64,000 nt of DNA from Roseomonas sp. (GTDB lineage: Bacteria > Pseudomonadota > Alphaproteobacteria > Acetobacterales > Acetobacteraceae). Shown here one piece after another: positions 27,193-36,836 of this stretch (positions within the stretch are counted from its first letter, which is position 1; every line of letters starts with the position of its first letter). The position numbers and the translations under genes are program-made. Under the pieces are notes generated by a model that saw only the letters and a list, made by a program, of their open reading frames with translations, was not told where the DNA came from and searched no databases. The DNA lies in the NCBI GenBank assembly GCA_020249925.1, contig JADCER010000007.1, positions 124,001 through 188,000 on the forward strand. Direction: 5' to 3'.

Positions 27193-28551
27193 ATGCGGCA
27201 AATGCATCTTGTCGGCTTCATGCAGGCGCAGAACTGCACCAATTACGCCAGTTCCTGGCGGCACCCTCTGTCACGCACGGATTTCCTGACCGCCGATTTC
27301 TATCAGGAAATCGCCCGCATCCTGGAAGCCGGCAAATTCGATCTTGGCTTTTTCGATGACCGGCTTTCCATGCCGGATCGCTACGGCAATGACCATCACC
27401 ACACGGTGGAACATGGCATTCGCTGCGTGAAGCTTGATCCCATTGTGACGCTGACGATGATGGCTGCCGTCACCTCGCGCCTTGGCCTCGGCTCCACCGC
27501 CTCAACCACCTATTACGAGCCCTTCCATGTCGCGCGCACCATGCAGACGCTTGATCTGATGAGCAACGGGCGCGCGGCCTGGAATGTGGTGACGTCGCTG
27601 AATGACGGCGAGGCGGCCAATATGGGTCATGATGAGATGATGGAACATGACCGGCGCTATGATCGCGCCGATGAATTCGTGGAAATCGTCCTGGGCCATT
27701 GGGATGCCTGGGACCCGGATGCGCTGATTGTGGACAAAACCACAGGCCGCTTTGCCGATGGCGATAAGGTGCGGCGGCTGGATTATCGCGGACAGTTCCT
27801 GAAATCACGTGGGCCCTTCACCGTACCGCGCAGCCCGCAGGGCCGGCCCGTTGTGATCCAGGCTGGCAGCAGCGGGCGCGGCAAGCGCTTTTCCGCACGC
27901 TGGGCAGAGCTGGTCTTTGTCGCCTATCACGATGTCGCTTCCGGCGCCAAGGAATACGCCGAATTCAAGCACATGATTGCAGAAGCCGGGCGCAATCCGG
28001 ATCATGTGAAGGTGGCAACGCTGATCTCCCCCATCTGCGCCGCGACAAAAGCCGAAGCCGAAGACAAGGCTGCATTGATCGCAAGCCTGCCGCTCGAAAT
28101 TGATGCGCTGTCCTTACTGTCCGAAGCGCTGAATTTCGATTTCTCGACCAAGGGCATGGATGAGCCCTTCAGCGATGAAGAAATGGCCAGCATGCAAGGG
28201 CTGCAAGCCATTCGTGACCGCGTGGTGAAAAACACCGGCAAGAAGAATCCGACCGTGCGCGAATTCATCACCGGCAGCGGCCGGGGCCGGCCCAATATGA
28301 ATATGGTGGGCGGCCCCAAGGAAATCGCCGACAAGATGGAAGAATGGTTCACCAAGCCGGCCTGTGATGGCTTTGTGGTGGCGGCGACCTATGTGCCGGA
28401 TGGCTACCGCGATTTCGTGACGCATGTGGTGCCGGAACTCCAACGCCGCGGGCTGTTCCGCAAGGAATATTCCGGTTCGACGTTGCGCGACCATTTGGGC
28501 CTGGCGAAATCCACCATTGGCGATTGGCGGCCCAAGGCAGCGGCGGAATAG
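27193..28551 (+). CDS. LLM-class FMN-dependent monooxygenase, NtaA/SnaA/DszA type
   Basis: A 452-aa luciferase-like flavin monooxygenase. The motif PVVIQAGSSGRGKRFSARWAE and the N-terminal NYASSWRHP and FDDRLSMPDRYG segments identify the nitrilotriacetate/pristinamycin/dibenzothiophene-sulfone branch. These use FMNH2 from a separate reductase to oxidise small organic N or S compounds. No flavin reductase lies next to it, so the substrate is open. The next gene encodes a zinc dehydrogenase, separated by a short spacer with its own ribosome-binding site. Confidence 0.9.
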   Translation: MRQMHLVGFMQAQNCTNYASSWRHPLSRTDFLTADFYQEIARILEAGKFDLGFFDDRLSMPDRYGNDHHHTVEHGIRCVKLDPIVTLTMMAAVTSRLGLGSTASTTYYEPFHVARTMQTLDLMSNGRAAWNVVTSLNDGEAANMGHDEMMEHDRRYDRADEFVEIVLGHWDAWDPDALIVDKTTGRFADGDKVRRLDYRGQFLKSRGPFTVPRSPQGRPVVIQAGSSGRGKRFSARWAELVFVAYHDVASGAKEYAEFKHMIAEAGRNPDHVKVATLISPICAATKAEAEDKAALIASLPLEIDALSLLSEALNFDFSTKGMDEPFSDEEMASMQGLQAIRDRVVKNTGKKNPTVREFITGSGRGRPNMNMVGGPKEIADKMEEWFTKPACDGFVVAATYVPDGYRDFVTHVVPELQRRGLFRKEYSGSTLRDHLGLAKSTIGDWRPKAAAE

Positions 28552-28634
28552 GCGTTGCTTTTCGCCGCGCGGCTGCGCCATGCTGCGGCCAAGACAGGGT
28601 AAAACCCCTACCAAAACCAAGGGAAGGAACCACC

Positions 28635-29717
28635 ATGCGCGCCGCGATTTTCCGCAAAGGCAGTTTTGTGCTGGGCGATGTGCCGGACCCGCAGCTTCAG
28701 CCCGGCCAGGTGCTGGTGCGCACCAAGGCCTGCGGCATTTGCGGTACGGATTTGCATGCGGCGCGCTTCACGCGTGAATTCGTCTCCCTCTCGCAGCGCA
28801 GCGGCGGGCGCTGGACGATGGATACCGAACGCGACGTGGTCTTCGGCCATGAATTCATGGGTGAGGTGGTGGCGAATGGCCCTGGCACGGAAGGCAAGTT
28901 CAAGCCGGGGGATTTGGTCACCTCAATGCCGCTCACCATCGCCGACAATACCGTGCTTGGCCTTGGCTATAACCCGGATGTCGCCGGCGGCTTTGCCGAA
29001 TTTATGCCGCTTGCGGAACGCATGCTGCTGCCGCTGCCCAAAACGATGGAACCCGACCACGCCGCGCTAACGGAGCCTATGGCGATTGGCCTTCATGCGG
29101 TGGAATATTTTGGCGTGAATAATGCCGAAGTGCCGCTGGTGATTGGCTGCGGCCCGATCGGGCTTGCGACCATCGCCGCGCTTAAGCTGCATGGCCATGC
29201 GCCAATCATTGCGGCGGATTTCTCGGCAGGGCGCCGCGCGCTCGCGAAGAAAATGGGCGCGGATATCGTGATAGATCCGGCCGTTGAATCCCCCTACCAG
29301 GCCCTGGAACGCGCCATCACGCCGGATGGCCATGATGCCAGCCGCTACGCAGCACTTTTCGGCCTTGGCCCCAAGCGCCGCCCCGCCCTGCTATTCGAAT
29401 GCGTGGGTATCCCCGGCGTGCTGGCCGCCATGATGGAAGGCGCGCCGACCGGGGCGCGCATCATCGTAGTTGGTGTCTGCATGGAACCTGATGGGATCGA
29501 GCCCTTTTTCGGCATTGTGAAGCAGTTATCCATGCAATTTGTCCTGGGCTATAGCGCGCAAGAATTCGCGGCCACCCTTGGCCATATCGGCGCCGGGCGG
29601 CTGGATGTGCGGCCGCTGATCACCGGGCGCATTGGCCTGGCCGAGGTCGGGCAGGCCTTCAAGGACCTCGCCAACCCCGAAACCCATGCGAAGATTTTGG
29701 TGGAACCCTGGCGCTAA
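28635..29717 (+). CDS. Zinc-binding alcohol dehydrogenase family (MDR)
   Basis: A 360-aa medium-chain dehydrogenase. The catalytic zinc site shows as CGICGTDLHA with the Cys, then GHEFMGEV with the His-Glu pair; the Rossmann fold has IGCGPIGLATIAAL. The four structural-zinc cysteines of classical ADHs are not obvious. GGGAAGGAA at 28621-28629 supports the ATG at 28635 over the longer frame from 28524. The substrate alcohol is unknown. Confidence 0.88.
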   Translation: MRAAIFRKGSFVLGDVPDPQLQPGQVLVRTKACGICGTDLHAARFTREFVSLSQRSGGRWTMDTERDVVFGHEFMGEVVANGPGTEGKFKPGDLVTSMPLTIADNTVLGLGYNPDVAGGFAEFMPLAERMLLPLPKTMEPDHAALTEPMAIGLHAVEYFGVNNAEVPLVIGCGPIGLATIAALKLHGHAPIIAADFSAGRRALAKKMGADIVIDPAVESPYQALERAITPDGHDASRYAALFGLGPKRRPALLFECVGIPGVLAAMMEGAPTGARIIVVGVCMEPDGIEPFFGIVKQLSMQFVLGYSAQEFAATLGHIGAGRLDVRPLITGRIGLAEVGQAFKDLANPETHAKILVEPWR

Positions 29718-29721
29718 GGCG

Positions 29722-29753
29722 CCGGTTTCGGCTGTATCTGTCAGCCAAACCGG
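29722..29753 (+). terminator. Strong hairpin between dehydrogenase and cydD
   Basis: CCGGTTT plus GGCTG pairs with CAGCC plus AAACCGG, with a single bulged C, around a 7-base loop. It starts five bases after the dehydrogenase stop and ends 15 bases before cydD. No T-run follows, so termination strength is uncertain. Confidence 0.5.
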
Positions 29754-29768
29754 TCTAGTCTGACTGTC

Positions 29769-31448
29769 ATGGCTTCGGAGCATAAACGGGAGGGGGCTGC
29801 CGCCGCCGCGCTTCTGGCGCGGGAAGCAAAGGCACTGAGGGGCCGGCTTTACGGGCCGGTCCTGCTCGGCCTTGCGCTTGCCTTGGCGAGTGTGGCGCAA
29901 GCACTGCTGATCGCCCGGCTGCTGGCCGCGCTTTTGGCCGGCACCCCTGCATCCTGGGCGGATTTCATCGGTGCGGGGGCGCTTGCGCTGATTATGGCGG
30001 CGCTTGGCATTGCGCAGGAACGCGCCCAGACCGCCGCCGGGGAGGAAGCCAAAGCGAGCCTCCGTGCCCGCATCTTCGCGCGGCTACTGGCGCAAGGCCC
30101 TGCGGATCAGCGCCCGGTTGGCGAAAAAAGCGCGCTGGTGGTGGAACGTGTGGAGGCCATGGAAGGCTATTTCGCGCGTTGGATACCGGCTGCGATTCTC
30201 GCCGTACTGGCGCCCTTGCTGATTGCCGGCTGCGCCGCGCTGTTTGATCCCGTGAGCGGCCTGATCCTGCTGGTCGCGGGCCTCATGGTGCCGGTGGCGC
30301 AGGCAGCGTCCGGCATTGGCGCCGCGCAAGCGAGCCGCCGGCAATTCGCCGCTTTGCAACGGCTTTCCGGGCGGTTTCTGGACCGGATGCGCGGCCTGCC
30401 CGTGCTGGTGCTGTTCAACCAGCAGCGCGCGGAAACCCAAAGGCTTGCCGCGGCAGCCGAGGAATTGCGCCAACGCACCATGCGTGTGCTGCGCGTTGCC
30501 TTCATATCTTCGGGCGCGATGGAATTGATCGCCGCCGCTGCGCTGGCCTGTCTTGCCATTCGTCACGGCGCGGTGCTGACCGGCGCGCATCCTGATCCGG
30601 TGACGGCGTTTTTCGTTGTGCTGCTCGTACCCGTGTTTTTCCTGCCGCTGCGGTCTTTCGCGGCGGCCTATCATGAACAGTTGGGCGCGCGCGGCGCGGC
30701 GGCGGACCTCGCCCCGCTGCTGGACCAACCGGAAGAAACCGGGCTGCTGTTGGAAGAAGTGCCACCGAAACTCACCATCACCTTTCAGGATGTGCAGCTT
30801 TCCTATGATCCATCCCGCCCGCCGGCCTTGGATGGGCTTTCCTTTCGCGTGCTGGCCGGTGAGACGCTGTTGCTGACCGGTGCATCGGGTGCGGGCAAGA
30901 CAAGCGCGCTGCGTATCCTGATGGGTTTCGCGCGGCCCGATGCCGGGCGTGTGGCGATCAATGGCCGCGATGCGATGCTGCTGAAGCCTTCCGAATTGCG
31001 CCGCTTGTCATCCTATGTCGGGCAACGCGCGCATTTGTTCCGCGCCACCTTGCGGGAGAATATTCGCCTCGCTCGGCCCGATGCGGATGATGGTGCTGTA
31101 TTGGCCGCCGCTGAAGCCGCGCAGGTGATGGATTTCGCCAAGGATTTGCCGCAGGGGCTGGATACGCTGATTGGTGAAGGCGGCTTTGGGCTTTCCGGCG
31201 GCCAGGCGCAGCGCGTGGCACTCGCGCGGGCGTTTTTGCGCGATACGCCCCTGGTGCTGTTGGATGAACCGACTGCGCATCTCGACCCCGGCACCGAAGC
31301 ATCCGTGTTGGATGCTTTGCGCCGGCTTTGCGTGGGCCGTACCGCGATTATCGCAACCCATGCCAAGGCAGCGCGATCCTATTTCGGCCAAAGGCTGGAA
31401 ATCGCCGATGGGCGGGCGCAGGGCAGCCGGCTTGCGGGGAATGATTAG
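29769..31448 (+). CDS. cydD: Thiol reductant ABC exporter subunit CydD
   Basis: A 559-aa half-transporter: an N-terminal domain with about six membrane helices and a C-terminal ATPase with Walker A GASGAGKTS, signature LSGGQAQRVALARA and Walker B VLLDEP. CydDC exports cysteine and glutathione (or moves heme) and is needed for cytochrome bd assembly. cydC follows after 3 bases. cydAB are not in the window. Confidence 0.9.
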   Translation: MASEHKREGAAAAALLAREAKALRGRLYGPVLLGLALALASVAQALLIARLLAALLAGTPASWADFIGAGALALIMAALGIAQERAQTAAGEEAKASLRARIFARLLAQGPADQRPVGEKSALVVERVEAMEGYFARWIPAAILAVLAPLLIAGCAALFDPVSGLILLVAGLMVPVAQAASGIGAAQASRRQFAALQRLSGRFLDRMRGLPVLVLFNQQRAETQRLAAAAEELRQRTMRVLRVAFISSGAMELIAAAALACLAIRHGAVLTGAHPDPVTAFFVVLLVPVFFLPLRSFAAAYHEQLGARGAAADLAPLLDQPEETGLLLEEVPPKLTITFQDVQLSYDPSRPPALDGLSFRVLAGETLLLTGASGAGKTSALRILMGFARPDAGRVAINGRDAMLLKPSELRRLSSYVGQRAHLFRATLRENIRLARPDADDGAVLAAAEAAQVMDFAKDLPQGLDTLIGEGGFGLSGGQAQRVALARAFLRDTPLVLLDEPTAHLDPGTEASVLDALRRLCVGRTAIIATHAKAARSYFGQRLEIADGRAQGSRLAGND

Positions 31449-31451
31449 GCC

Positions 31452-33116
31452 ATGAGTGCTGATCTTTTCCGCGTGTTGCGACTTTGGCTGGAACGCTCCG
31501 GCTGGTTGGTGGTGGGGATCATCGTGACCGTGATCTCGGCACTGGCGGGCGTTGCCTTGCTCGCCTTCGCGGGCAAGCTGGTGGCTGCATCGGTCGGTGG
31601 GGCGGAAAGTGCCGCGCTGGCGGCAGCGGGCGTAATTGCGCTGCTGTGGTTGCGGCCTTTGATTCTTCTAAGGCCCGTCATGCGTTATCTGGAACGGCTC
31701 GCGACACATGAAGCGACCTTCCGCGCCTTGGCCGATATGCGCGTGTGGTTTTTCGGGCGCCTTGCTGAGCGTTTGCCAACCGGGCTTGGCTTGCGGCGCG
31801 CGGGGGATTTGCTTGGGCGGCTGGTTGCGGATGTGGAAGCGCTTGATGGGCTTTATCTGCGCGCGCTGGTGCCGGCGGCGGCTTCCATTGCCGTGGTGCT
31901 GGCGATTGCACTGATCCTTGGCGCGGCGGACCCCTGGCTTGCTGCGCTGGTGGCGCTGCCGCTGACCGCGGCACTGGTGCTGCCGCTGTTGCTGGCGCCC
32001 GATGCCGCGCGCGCGGCGGAGGCGACGTCGCGCGCCCAAGGCGCGCTGCGCGCCGCAACGGTTGATCCGCTGACAGGCATTGAAGATACGCTGGCGGCAA
32101 ATGGCGAAAAGCGCGCGCTGGCGCGGGTGGCTGAGGAAGACCGGGCACTTTCAGGCGCGCAACGTGCCCTGGCGCGGCGCGCGGCCTGGGGCGGCGCGGC
32201 GGGCGCCTTGCTCACGCAAATCGCCCTGCTCGCTGCGCTGGCTTGGACCATGCTGGCCGGGCAGCCCGGCATGGCGGCGGGTGTTTTGGCCGTATTCCTG
32301 GCGATTGCGGCAGCCGAGGCTTTGGGGCTGATGCCACGCGCCGGGGCGGCGGTGGCAGCAGCAGCGGCGGGCGCGCGGCGGTTGTTTGAAGCGGCCGATG
32401 CGGCGGAACCGGTGCCCGATCCCGCCACGCCCAATGCCACTCCTTCAGGCCATGCGCTGGTGTTGCGTGATGTGGTGTTTTCCTGGGCGCCGGATCGGCC
32501 ACTGGTGTTTGATGGGCTTGACCTTGATGTGCCGGAAGGGGCGCGTATTGCGCTGCTCGGGCCTTCAGGCACCGGCAAATCTACACTTGCCGCGCTGCTG
32601 TTGAAATTCGCCGCCCCCCAGCAGGGCAGCATTACGCTGGGTGGTGTTGATATCACGACCCTGCCGGCTGCCGTGCTGCGTGATCGCATCGCCTGGCTCA
32701 TGCAGGATGCGCGGTTGTTTGATGACAGCATCGCCGCGAATCTGCGCCTGGCTGCGCCCGATGCGGATGATGCCGCGCTGTGGCGCGCGCTGGATCGCGC
32801 GCGCATTGGCGATGTGGTGCGCGCCTTGCCTGATGGGCTTGAAACGCAATGCGGTGAGGCTGGCGCGCGGTTTTCCGGTGGTCAGGCGCGGCGCATCGCA
32901 CTTGCGCGCGCCTTGCTATCGCCCGCGCCAGTGCTGATCTTGGATGAACCCGCTGCCGGGCTGGATGCCGCGACGGAACGCGCCTTCATGGAAACGCTGG
33001 ATGAAGCAACAGCAGGGCGCAGCGTCATCCTGATCCTGCATCGGCTGACCGGCGTGGAACGACCCAGCCGCATTCTGCGCTTGGTGGGTGGCAAGGCCAT
33101 TGCGGCGACGGGCTAA
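31452..33116 (+). CDS. cydC: Thiol reductant ABC exporter subunit CydC
   Basis: A 554-aa half-transporter and partner of CydD. Six N-terminal membrane helices, including MRYLERLATHEATFRAL (the CydC hallmark between helices 2 and 3), precede the ATPase with GPSGTGKST, FSGGQARRIALARA and ILDEPAAGLD. The C-terminal domain is normal length. It ends 12 bases before the convergent deoxyribosyltransferase gene. Confidence 0.9.
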   Translation: MSADLFRVLRLWLERSGWLVVGIIVTVISALAGVALLAFAGKLVAASVGGAESAALAAAGVIALLWLRPLILLRPVMRYLERLATHEATFRALADMRVWFFGRLAERLPTGLGLRRAGDLLGRLVADVEALDGLYLRALVPAAASIAVVLAIALILGAADPWLAALVALPLTAALVLPLLLAPDAARAAEATSRAQGALRAATVDPLTGIEDTLAANGEKRALARVAEEDRALSGAQRALARRAAWGGAAGALLTQIALLAALAWTMLAGQPGMAAGVLAVFLAIAAAEALGLMPRAGAAVAAAAAGARRLFEAADAAEPVPDPATPNATPSGHALVLRDVVFSWAPDRPLVFDGLDLDVPEGARIALLGPSGTGKSTLAALLLKFAAPQQGSITLGGVDITTLPAAVLRDRIAWLMQDARLFDDSIAANLRLAAPDADDAALWRALDRARIGDVVRALPDGLETQCGEAGARFSGGQARRIALARALLSPAPVLILDEPAAGLDAATERAFMETLDEATAGRSVILILHRLTGVERPSRILRLVGGKAIAATG

Positions 33117-33128
33117 GCCGGGCCTGCG

Positions 33129-33689
33129 CTACTTTTTCATCGCTACAAAATGCGCGACACAGCGGGTGAAGCCCGTCAGATCACGCCAGCGCGCGGCTTC
33201 TGCAACCGGGTTCACCACAAGCGCACCACCGGCGGCGGCAATGCCGCCATCAAGCATGAGGTTATCGGTCAGGCCAAAATCCTCGACCTCCATGCCATCG
33301 GCATCTTCCCAGGCGCCATTGGCGCGCCGATGCACCGCACCGCGTAAATGCGTCAGGCTGCGCATGGTGAAATTCCCCGGCGCATTGCTGTAGCCCAGCA
33401 CCGGCCGGCCCAGCGCGCGCATGAAGCCAAGCTCATAAGCGGTGCCGGGATCGGCGGAGGCACCGCGAAATGGCGTGAGGTTCGCGATCAGCGCATCACA
33501 GCCATGGATATGCGCTTCATTGCCCAGGTAAATCCGCATCCAGTCGGTTTCAGCTTGCGGTGCCTCAGGCGCAGGGTCGGTCGGGAAAACGCCGATCATC
33601 CCGTACTCCGCACAAATTGCTTTCTTGGCCGCCGCAATGGCGTCTCGGTCCGCCAGAAAAACCTCCGGTCCTGCCAGATATACGCGCAT
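33129..33689 (-). CDS. Nucleoside 2-deoxyribosyltransferase family
   Basis: A 186-aa protein starting at MRVYLAGPEVF, the family's substrate-binding strand, with the later DPGTAYELGFMRALG block carrying the catalytic Glu. Such enzymes swap or hydrolyse the base of deoxynucleosides or related ribosides. Upstream in-frame sequence to 33908 runs through the divergent hydrolase gene and is rejected. The spacer to the hydrolase start is 45 bases, so the two probably share a promoter region. Confidence 0.88.
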   Translation of the reverse strand: MRVYLAGPEVFLADRDAIAAAKKAICAEYGMIGVFPTDPAPEAPQAETDWMRIYLGNEAHIHGCDALIANLTPFRGASADPGTAYELGFMRALGRPVLGYSNAPGNFTMRSLTHLRGAVHRRANGAWEDADGMEVEDFGLTDNLMLDGGIAAAGGALVVNPVAEAARWRDLTGFTRCVAHFVAMKK

Positions 33690-33734
33690 CGCCCCGCCTT
33701 GCCTGTCATGGCTTTCCCATGCGCAGATAGGACC

Positions 33735-34568
33735 ATGGATGCCGAACGGGAATACAATAATCGGGCCCGCGTGCCCGAAAGCGCCGAAATCATCGCTGCC
33801 TGGGCGCGCGATGCCGCGGCCTTCCGCGCGAGCGGTGTGCGGGCCGAGCTTGACCTTGCCTATGGCGCGGGCGCGCGGGAGAAGCTCGACCTGTTTCTGC
33901 CCCCACATGCCGAAGCCGCGCCCACCGCGCTATTCATCCATGGCGGCTATTGGCAGGCGCTCGATCGGTCCTTTGTCAGCCATTTTGCGCGCGGCCTCCT
34001 GGGCCAGGGGGTGGCTGTCGCGGTACCATCCTATGATCTCTGCCCCGCCGTAACGCTGGGCGAAATTGCCGAGCAAATGCGCCGCGCGGCCACCTTTCTA
34101 CACAGGCGACGCGGCGGGCGGTTGCTCGCGGCAGGGCATTCCGCCGGCGGGCAGCTTGCCGCCTTGCTGCTCGCGACCGATTGGCCCGCCTGGGCACCCG
34201 GCTTGCCCGCCGGCATGGTGGGGGCAGCGCTGCCCGTTTCAGGCGTGTTTGAATTGGGGCCGCTGAAGGGCACCAGCATCGCCAAGGCGCTGAACCTGAC
34301 AGGGCAGGACATCGCCACCCTATCGCCACGCCTGCTGCCGCCCCCCGCTTTTGAGGCGCTGCATGTGGTGGTGGGCGGGGCCGAGAGCGATGAATTCATC
34401 CGCCAAAGCCGCGATTTCGCCACCCATTGGGGCGGCAGTTTTGAAGCCCTGCCCGGCGCCAACCACTTCGCCGTACTGGCCCCCTTCATGGACCCTGCCC
34501 ATCCCTTGATGATTCGTGCTGGCAAAATGGCGCATAGCCTTGCCTTGCGCCCAGGCTTCGCGCAGTAA
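33735..34568 (+). CDS. Alpha/beta hydrolase, arylformamidase/esterase-like
   Basis: A 277-aa hydrolase. The oxyanion motif HGGYWQ replaces the common HGGG and is characteristic of kynurenine formamidase-like enzymes. The nucleophile is Ser in AGHSAGGQLAA and the catalytic His is in GANHFAVL. MDAEREYNNRARVPE matches the usual family start. It precedes the ABC transporter operon by 35 bases in the same direction, so it probably acts on an imported formamide or ester. Confidence 0.83.
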   Translation: MDAEREYNNRARVPESAEIIAAWARDAAAFRASGVRAELDLAYGAGAREKLDLFLPPHAEAAPTALFIHGGYWQALDRSFVSHFARGLLGQGVAVAVPSYDLCPAVTLGEIAEQMRRAATFLHRRRGGRLLAAGHSAGGQLAALLLATDWPAWAPGLPAGMVGAALPVSGVFELGPLKGTSIAKALNLTGQDIATLSPRLLPPPAFEALHVVVGGAESDEFIRQSRDFATHWGGSFEALPGANHFAVLAPFMDPAHPLMIRAGKMAHSLALRPGFAQ

Positions 34569-34603
34569 GAAGCCTGAGGCATTTCAACCGGGGAGGCTTA
34601 AAA

Positions 34604-35785
34604 ATGAGCTCTTTTTCACGTCGTACCGCCATGGGCGGCGCCTTGGGGCTGCTGGCAGCGCCCGCCATTCTGCATGCGCAACCCGCGGGCGGGGTGAAGA
34701 TTGGCCTGGTCGCCGTGCAAACCGGCCCGCAGGCTGCGCTTGGCACGCAATTGCGCGATGGCTTCCTGATGGGGCTCCGGCATCTGAATGGCCGGCTGGG
34801 CGGGCTGACCGCTGAGACCGTGATGATCGATGATGAATTGCGCCCCGATGTCGCGGTGACCAAGGTGCGCACCGCGCTTGAACGCGACCGCTGCGATTTC
34901 ATCGTAGGCGTGGTGTTTTCCAATATCCTGCAAGCCATTATGCGACCAGTGACGGAATCCAATACCTTCCTGATCAGCACCAATGCCGGGCCCTCCACCT
35001 TTGCCGGGCGTGGCTGCAATCCTTTCTTCTTCGCCACTTCCTACAATAATGATCAGGTGCATGCCGTGATCGGCCAGGTCTGCGAAGACCAGGGCTATCG
35101 GCGCGTCTTTGTGCTGGTGCCGAATTACCAGGCCGGGCGCGATGCGGTGGCTGGCTTCAAATCCCGCTTCAAGGGTGAGGTGGTAGATGAGGTTTACGTG
35201 CCGCTCACGCAGCTGGATTTCGCGGCCGAGCTTGCGAAGATCGCGGCCGCGCGGCCGGATGCGATTTTCACCTTCATGCCGGGTGGGCTTGGTGTGAATC
35301 TGGTGCGGCAATATCGCCAGGCGGGGCTGGCGCATATTCCCTTCCTGTCCACCTTCACGGTGGATGAAGCCACGCTGCCCGCGCAGCAGGATGCGGCGGT
35401 TGGTTTCTTTTCGGGGTCGAATTGGGCGCCGAATATGGACAATGCGGCCAATCGCCGTTTCGTGAGCGATTTTGAAGCCGCCTTCAATTATGTGCCGGCC
35501 AGCTATGCTGCGCAGGCCTATGATGGCGCGATGCTGCTTGATTCCGCCATTCGCCGTGCAGGCGGCCGCTTGGCCGATAAGGATGCGCTGCGGGCCGGGC
35601 TGCGCGCGGCGGATTTCACCTCAGTGCGTGGCAATTTCAAGATTGGCGCGAATCACTTCCCTGTGCAGGATTTTTGGCTGACGCGCGTTGCCAAGCGCCC
35701 TGATGGCAAGTTCCAGACCGAGATCGTGCGCAAGGTGCTTGAGAATAACGTGGACCCCTGGGCCGCCGAATGCCGCATGCGCTAA
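34604..35785 (+). CDS. ABC transporter substrate-binding protein, branched-chain amino acid (LivK) type
   Basis: A 393-aa periplasmic binding protein. The start has a twin-arginine signal (SFSRRTAMGGALGLLAAPAI, residues 3-22) with cleavage expected near AQPAGG, unlike most LivK proteins, which use Sec. The Peripla_BP_6 fold shows VGVVFSNILQAI and ATSYNNDQVHAVIG. AGGGAGG-like GGGGAGG lies before the ATG. With the next four genes it forms a complete importer; the ligand may be an amide or aromatic acid and not leucine. Confidence 0.9.
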   Translation: MSSFSRRTAMGGALGLLAAPAILHAQPAGGVKIGLVAVQTGPQAALGTQLRDGFLMGLRHLNGRLGGLTAETVMIDDELRPDVAVTKVRTALERDRCDFIVGVVFSNILQAIMRPVTESNTFLISTNAGPSTFAGRGCNPFFFATSYNNDQVHAVIGQVCEDQGYRRVFVLVPNYQAGRDAVAGFKSRFKGEVVDEVYVPLTQLDFAAELAKIAAARPDAIFTFMPGGLGVNLVRQYRQAGLAHIPFLSTFTVDEATLPAQQDAAVGFFSGSNWAPNMDNAANRRFVSDFEAAFNYVPASYAAQAYDGAMLLDSAIRRAGGRLADKDALRAGLRAADFTSVRGNFKIGANHFPVQDFWLTRVAKRPDGKFQTEIVRKVLENNVDPWAAECRMR

Positions 35786-35792
35786 AACACTT

Positions 35793-36716
35793 GTGAGCAT
35801 CGAGCTTTTCCTGGTGCAGGCCTTGAATGGCCTGCAACTTGGCATTCTGCTTTTCCTGGTGGCGGCGGGGCTCACGCTGGTGTTTGGCGTGATGGATTTC
35901 ATCAACCTGGCCCATGGGGTGCAGTATATGCTGGGGGCTTACCTCGGCGCCGTGCTGGCCGCGGCGACGGGGTCCTTCTGGCTTGGGCTTCTGCTGGCGC
36001 TGCCGGCGGCCTTGGCCTTTGGTCTGCTGCTGGAAGTGCTGATCTTCCGACATCTTTATGATCGCGATCATTTGTCGCAGGTGCTGGCGACCTTTGGCGT
36101 GATCCTGTTTCTCAATCAGGCGGTGAAGGCAATTTGGGGGGCGGCGCCGTTGCAAGTGCCCTTACCCGCGCTGCTTGAAGGCGGCGTGGTGCTGATGCCG
36201 GGGCTGCAATATCCGCTTTATCGTATTGCGGTGCTGGGCGCCGGGCTTGCTACCGCGCTTGGCCTTTGGTTTTTGGTGGAGCGCACGCGCCTTGGCATGT
36301 TGGTGCGTGCGGGGGCGAGCAATGCGCCGATGGTCTCCGCGCTTGGCGTGGATATTCGCCGGCTTTTCATGCTGGTTTTTGCCTTTGGCGCCATGTTGGC
36401 AGGCTTCGCTGGTGTATTGGCGGGGCCGATCTTCTCGGTCGAACCCGGCATGGGGGATCATGTGCTGATCCTCGCTTTTGTGGTGATTGTGATTGGCGGC
36501 ATCGGTTCCATTCGCGGTGCCTTTATCGCAGCACTGATCGTGGGGCTTACCGATACGCTCGGCAAATCGCTGATGCCGGATCTGATGCGGCTTTTTCTTG
36601 ACCCATCTGCTGCGCGCCAAACCGGCGCGGCGCTGGCTTCCATGCTGGTCTATATCGCCATGGCGGCGATCCTGGCCTTCCGCCCGCGCGGGCTTTTCCC
36701 AGCCAGGAGCAGCTAG
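35793..36716 (+). CDS. livH: Branched-chain amino acid type ABC permease LivH
   Basis: A 307-aa permease with about eight membrane helices. The family start LFLVQALNGLQLGILLFLVAAGLTLVFGVMDF follows a GTG at 35793, eight bases after the binding-protein stop. The EAA-like loop GADLRR-type segment reads ALGVDIRRLF. The stop codon TAG lies inside the left end of a 123-bp inverted-repeat element. Confidence 0.92.
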   Translation: MSIELFLVQALNGLQLGILLFLVAAGLTLVFGVMDFINLAHGVQYMLGAYLGAVLAAATGSFWLGLLLALPAALAFGLLLEVLIFRHLYDRDHLSQVLATFGVILFLNQAVKAIWGAAPLQVPLPALLEGGVVLMPGLQYPLYRIAVLGAGLATALGLWFLVERTRLGMLVRAGASNAPMVSALGVDIRRLFMLVFAFGAMLAGFAGVLAGPIFSVEPGMGDHVLILAFVVIVIGGIGSIRGAFIAALIVGLTDTLGKSLMPDLMRLFLDPSAARQTGAALASMLVYIAMAAILAFRPRGLFPARSS

Positions 36717-36835
36717 TGGTGCGATTCATGCTGACCTGTCGCCTAGCCAAGAAGCCCCCGCGCACCACTAGCCGCATATTTGGTGGGCCGATTCACGCCT
36801 CTGTCGGGAACCGACAGCGGCGATCGGACCACTAG
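36713..36835. mobile_element. MITE-like 123-bp inverted-repeat element between livH and livM
   Basis: The ends are CTAGTGGTGCGAT at 36713 and its near-perfect complement ending in ACCACTAG at 36835 (12 of the first 13 positions match). An internal copy CGCACCACTAG at 36761-36771 pairs perfectly with the left end. A further stem, CTGTCGG with CCGACAG around GAA, lies at 36801-36817 and is flanked by CGATTCACGCC and GGCGATCGG. It encodes no protein. It supplies the livH stop and abuts the livM start. Confidence 0.6.
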
Positions 36836-36836
36836 C

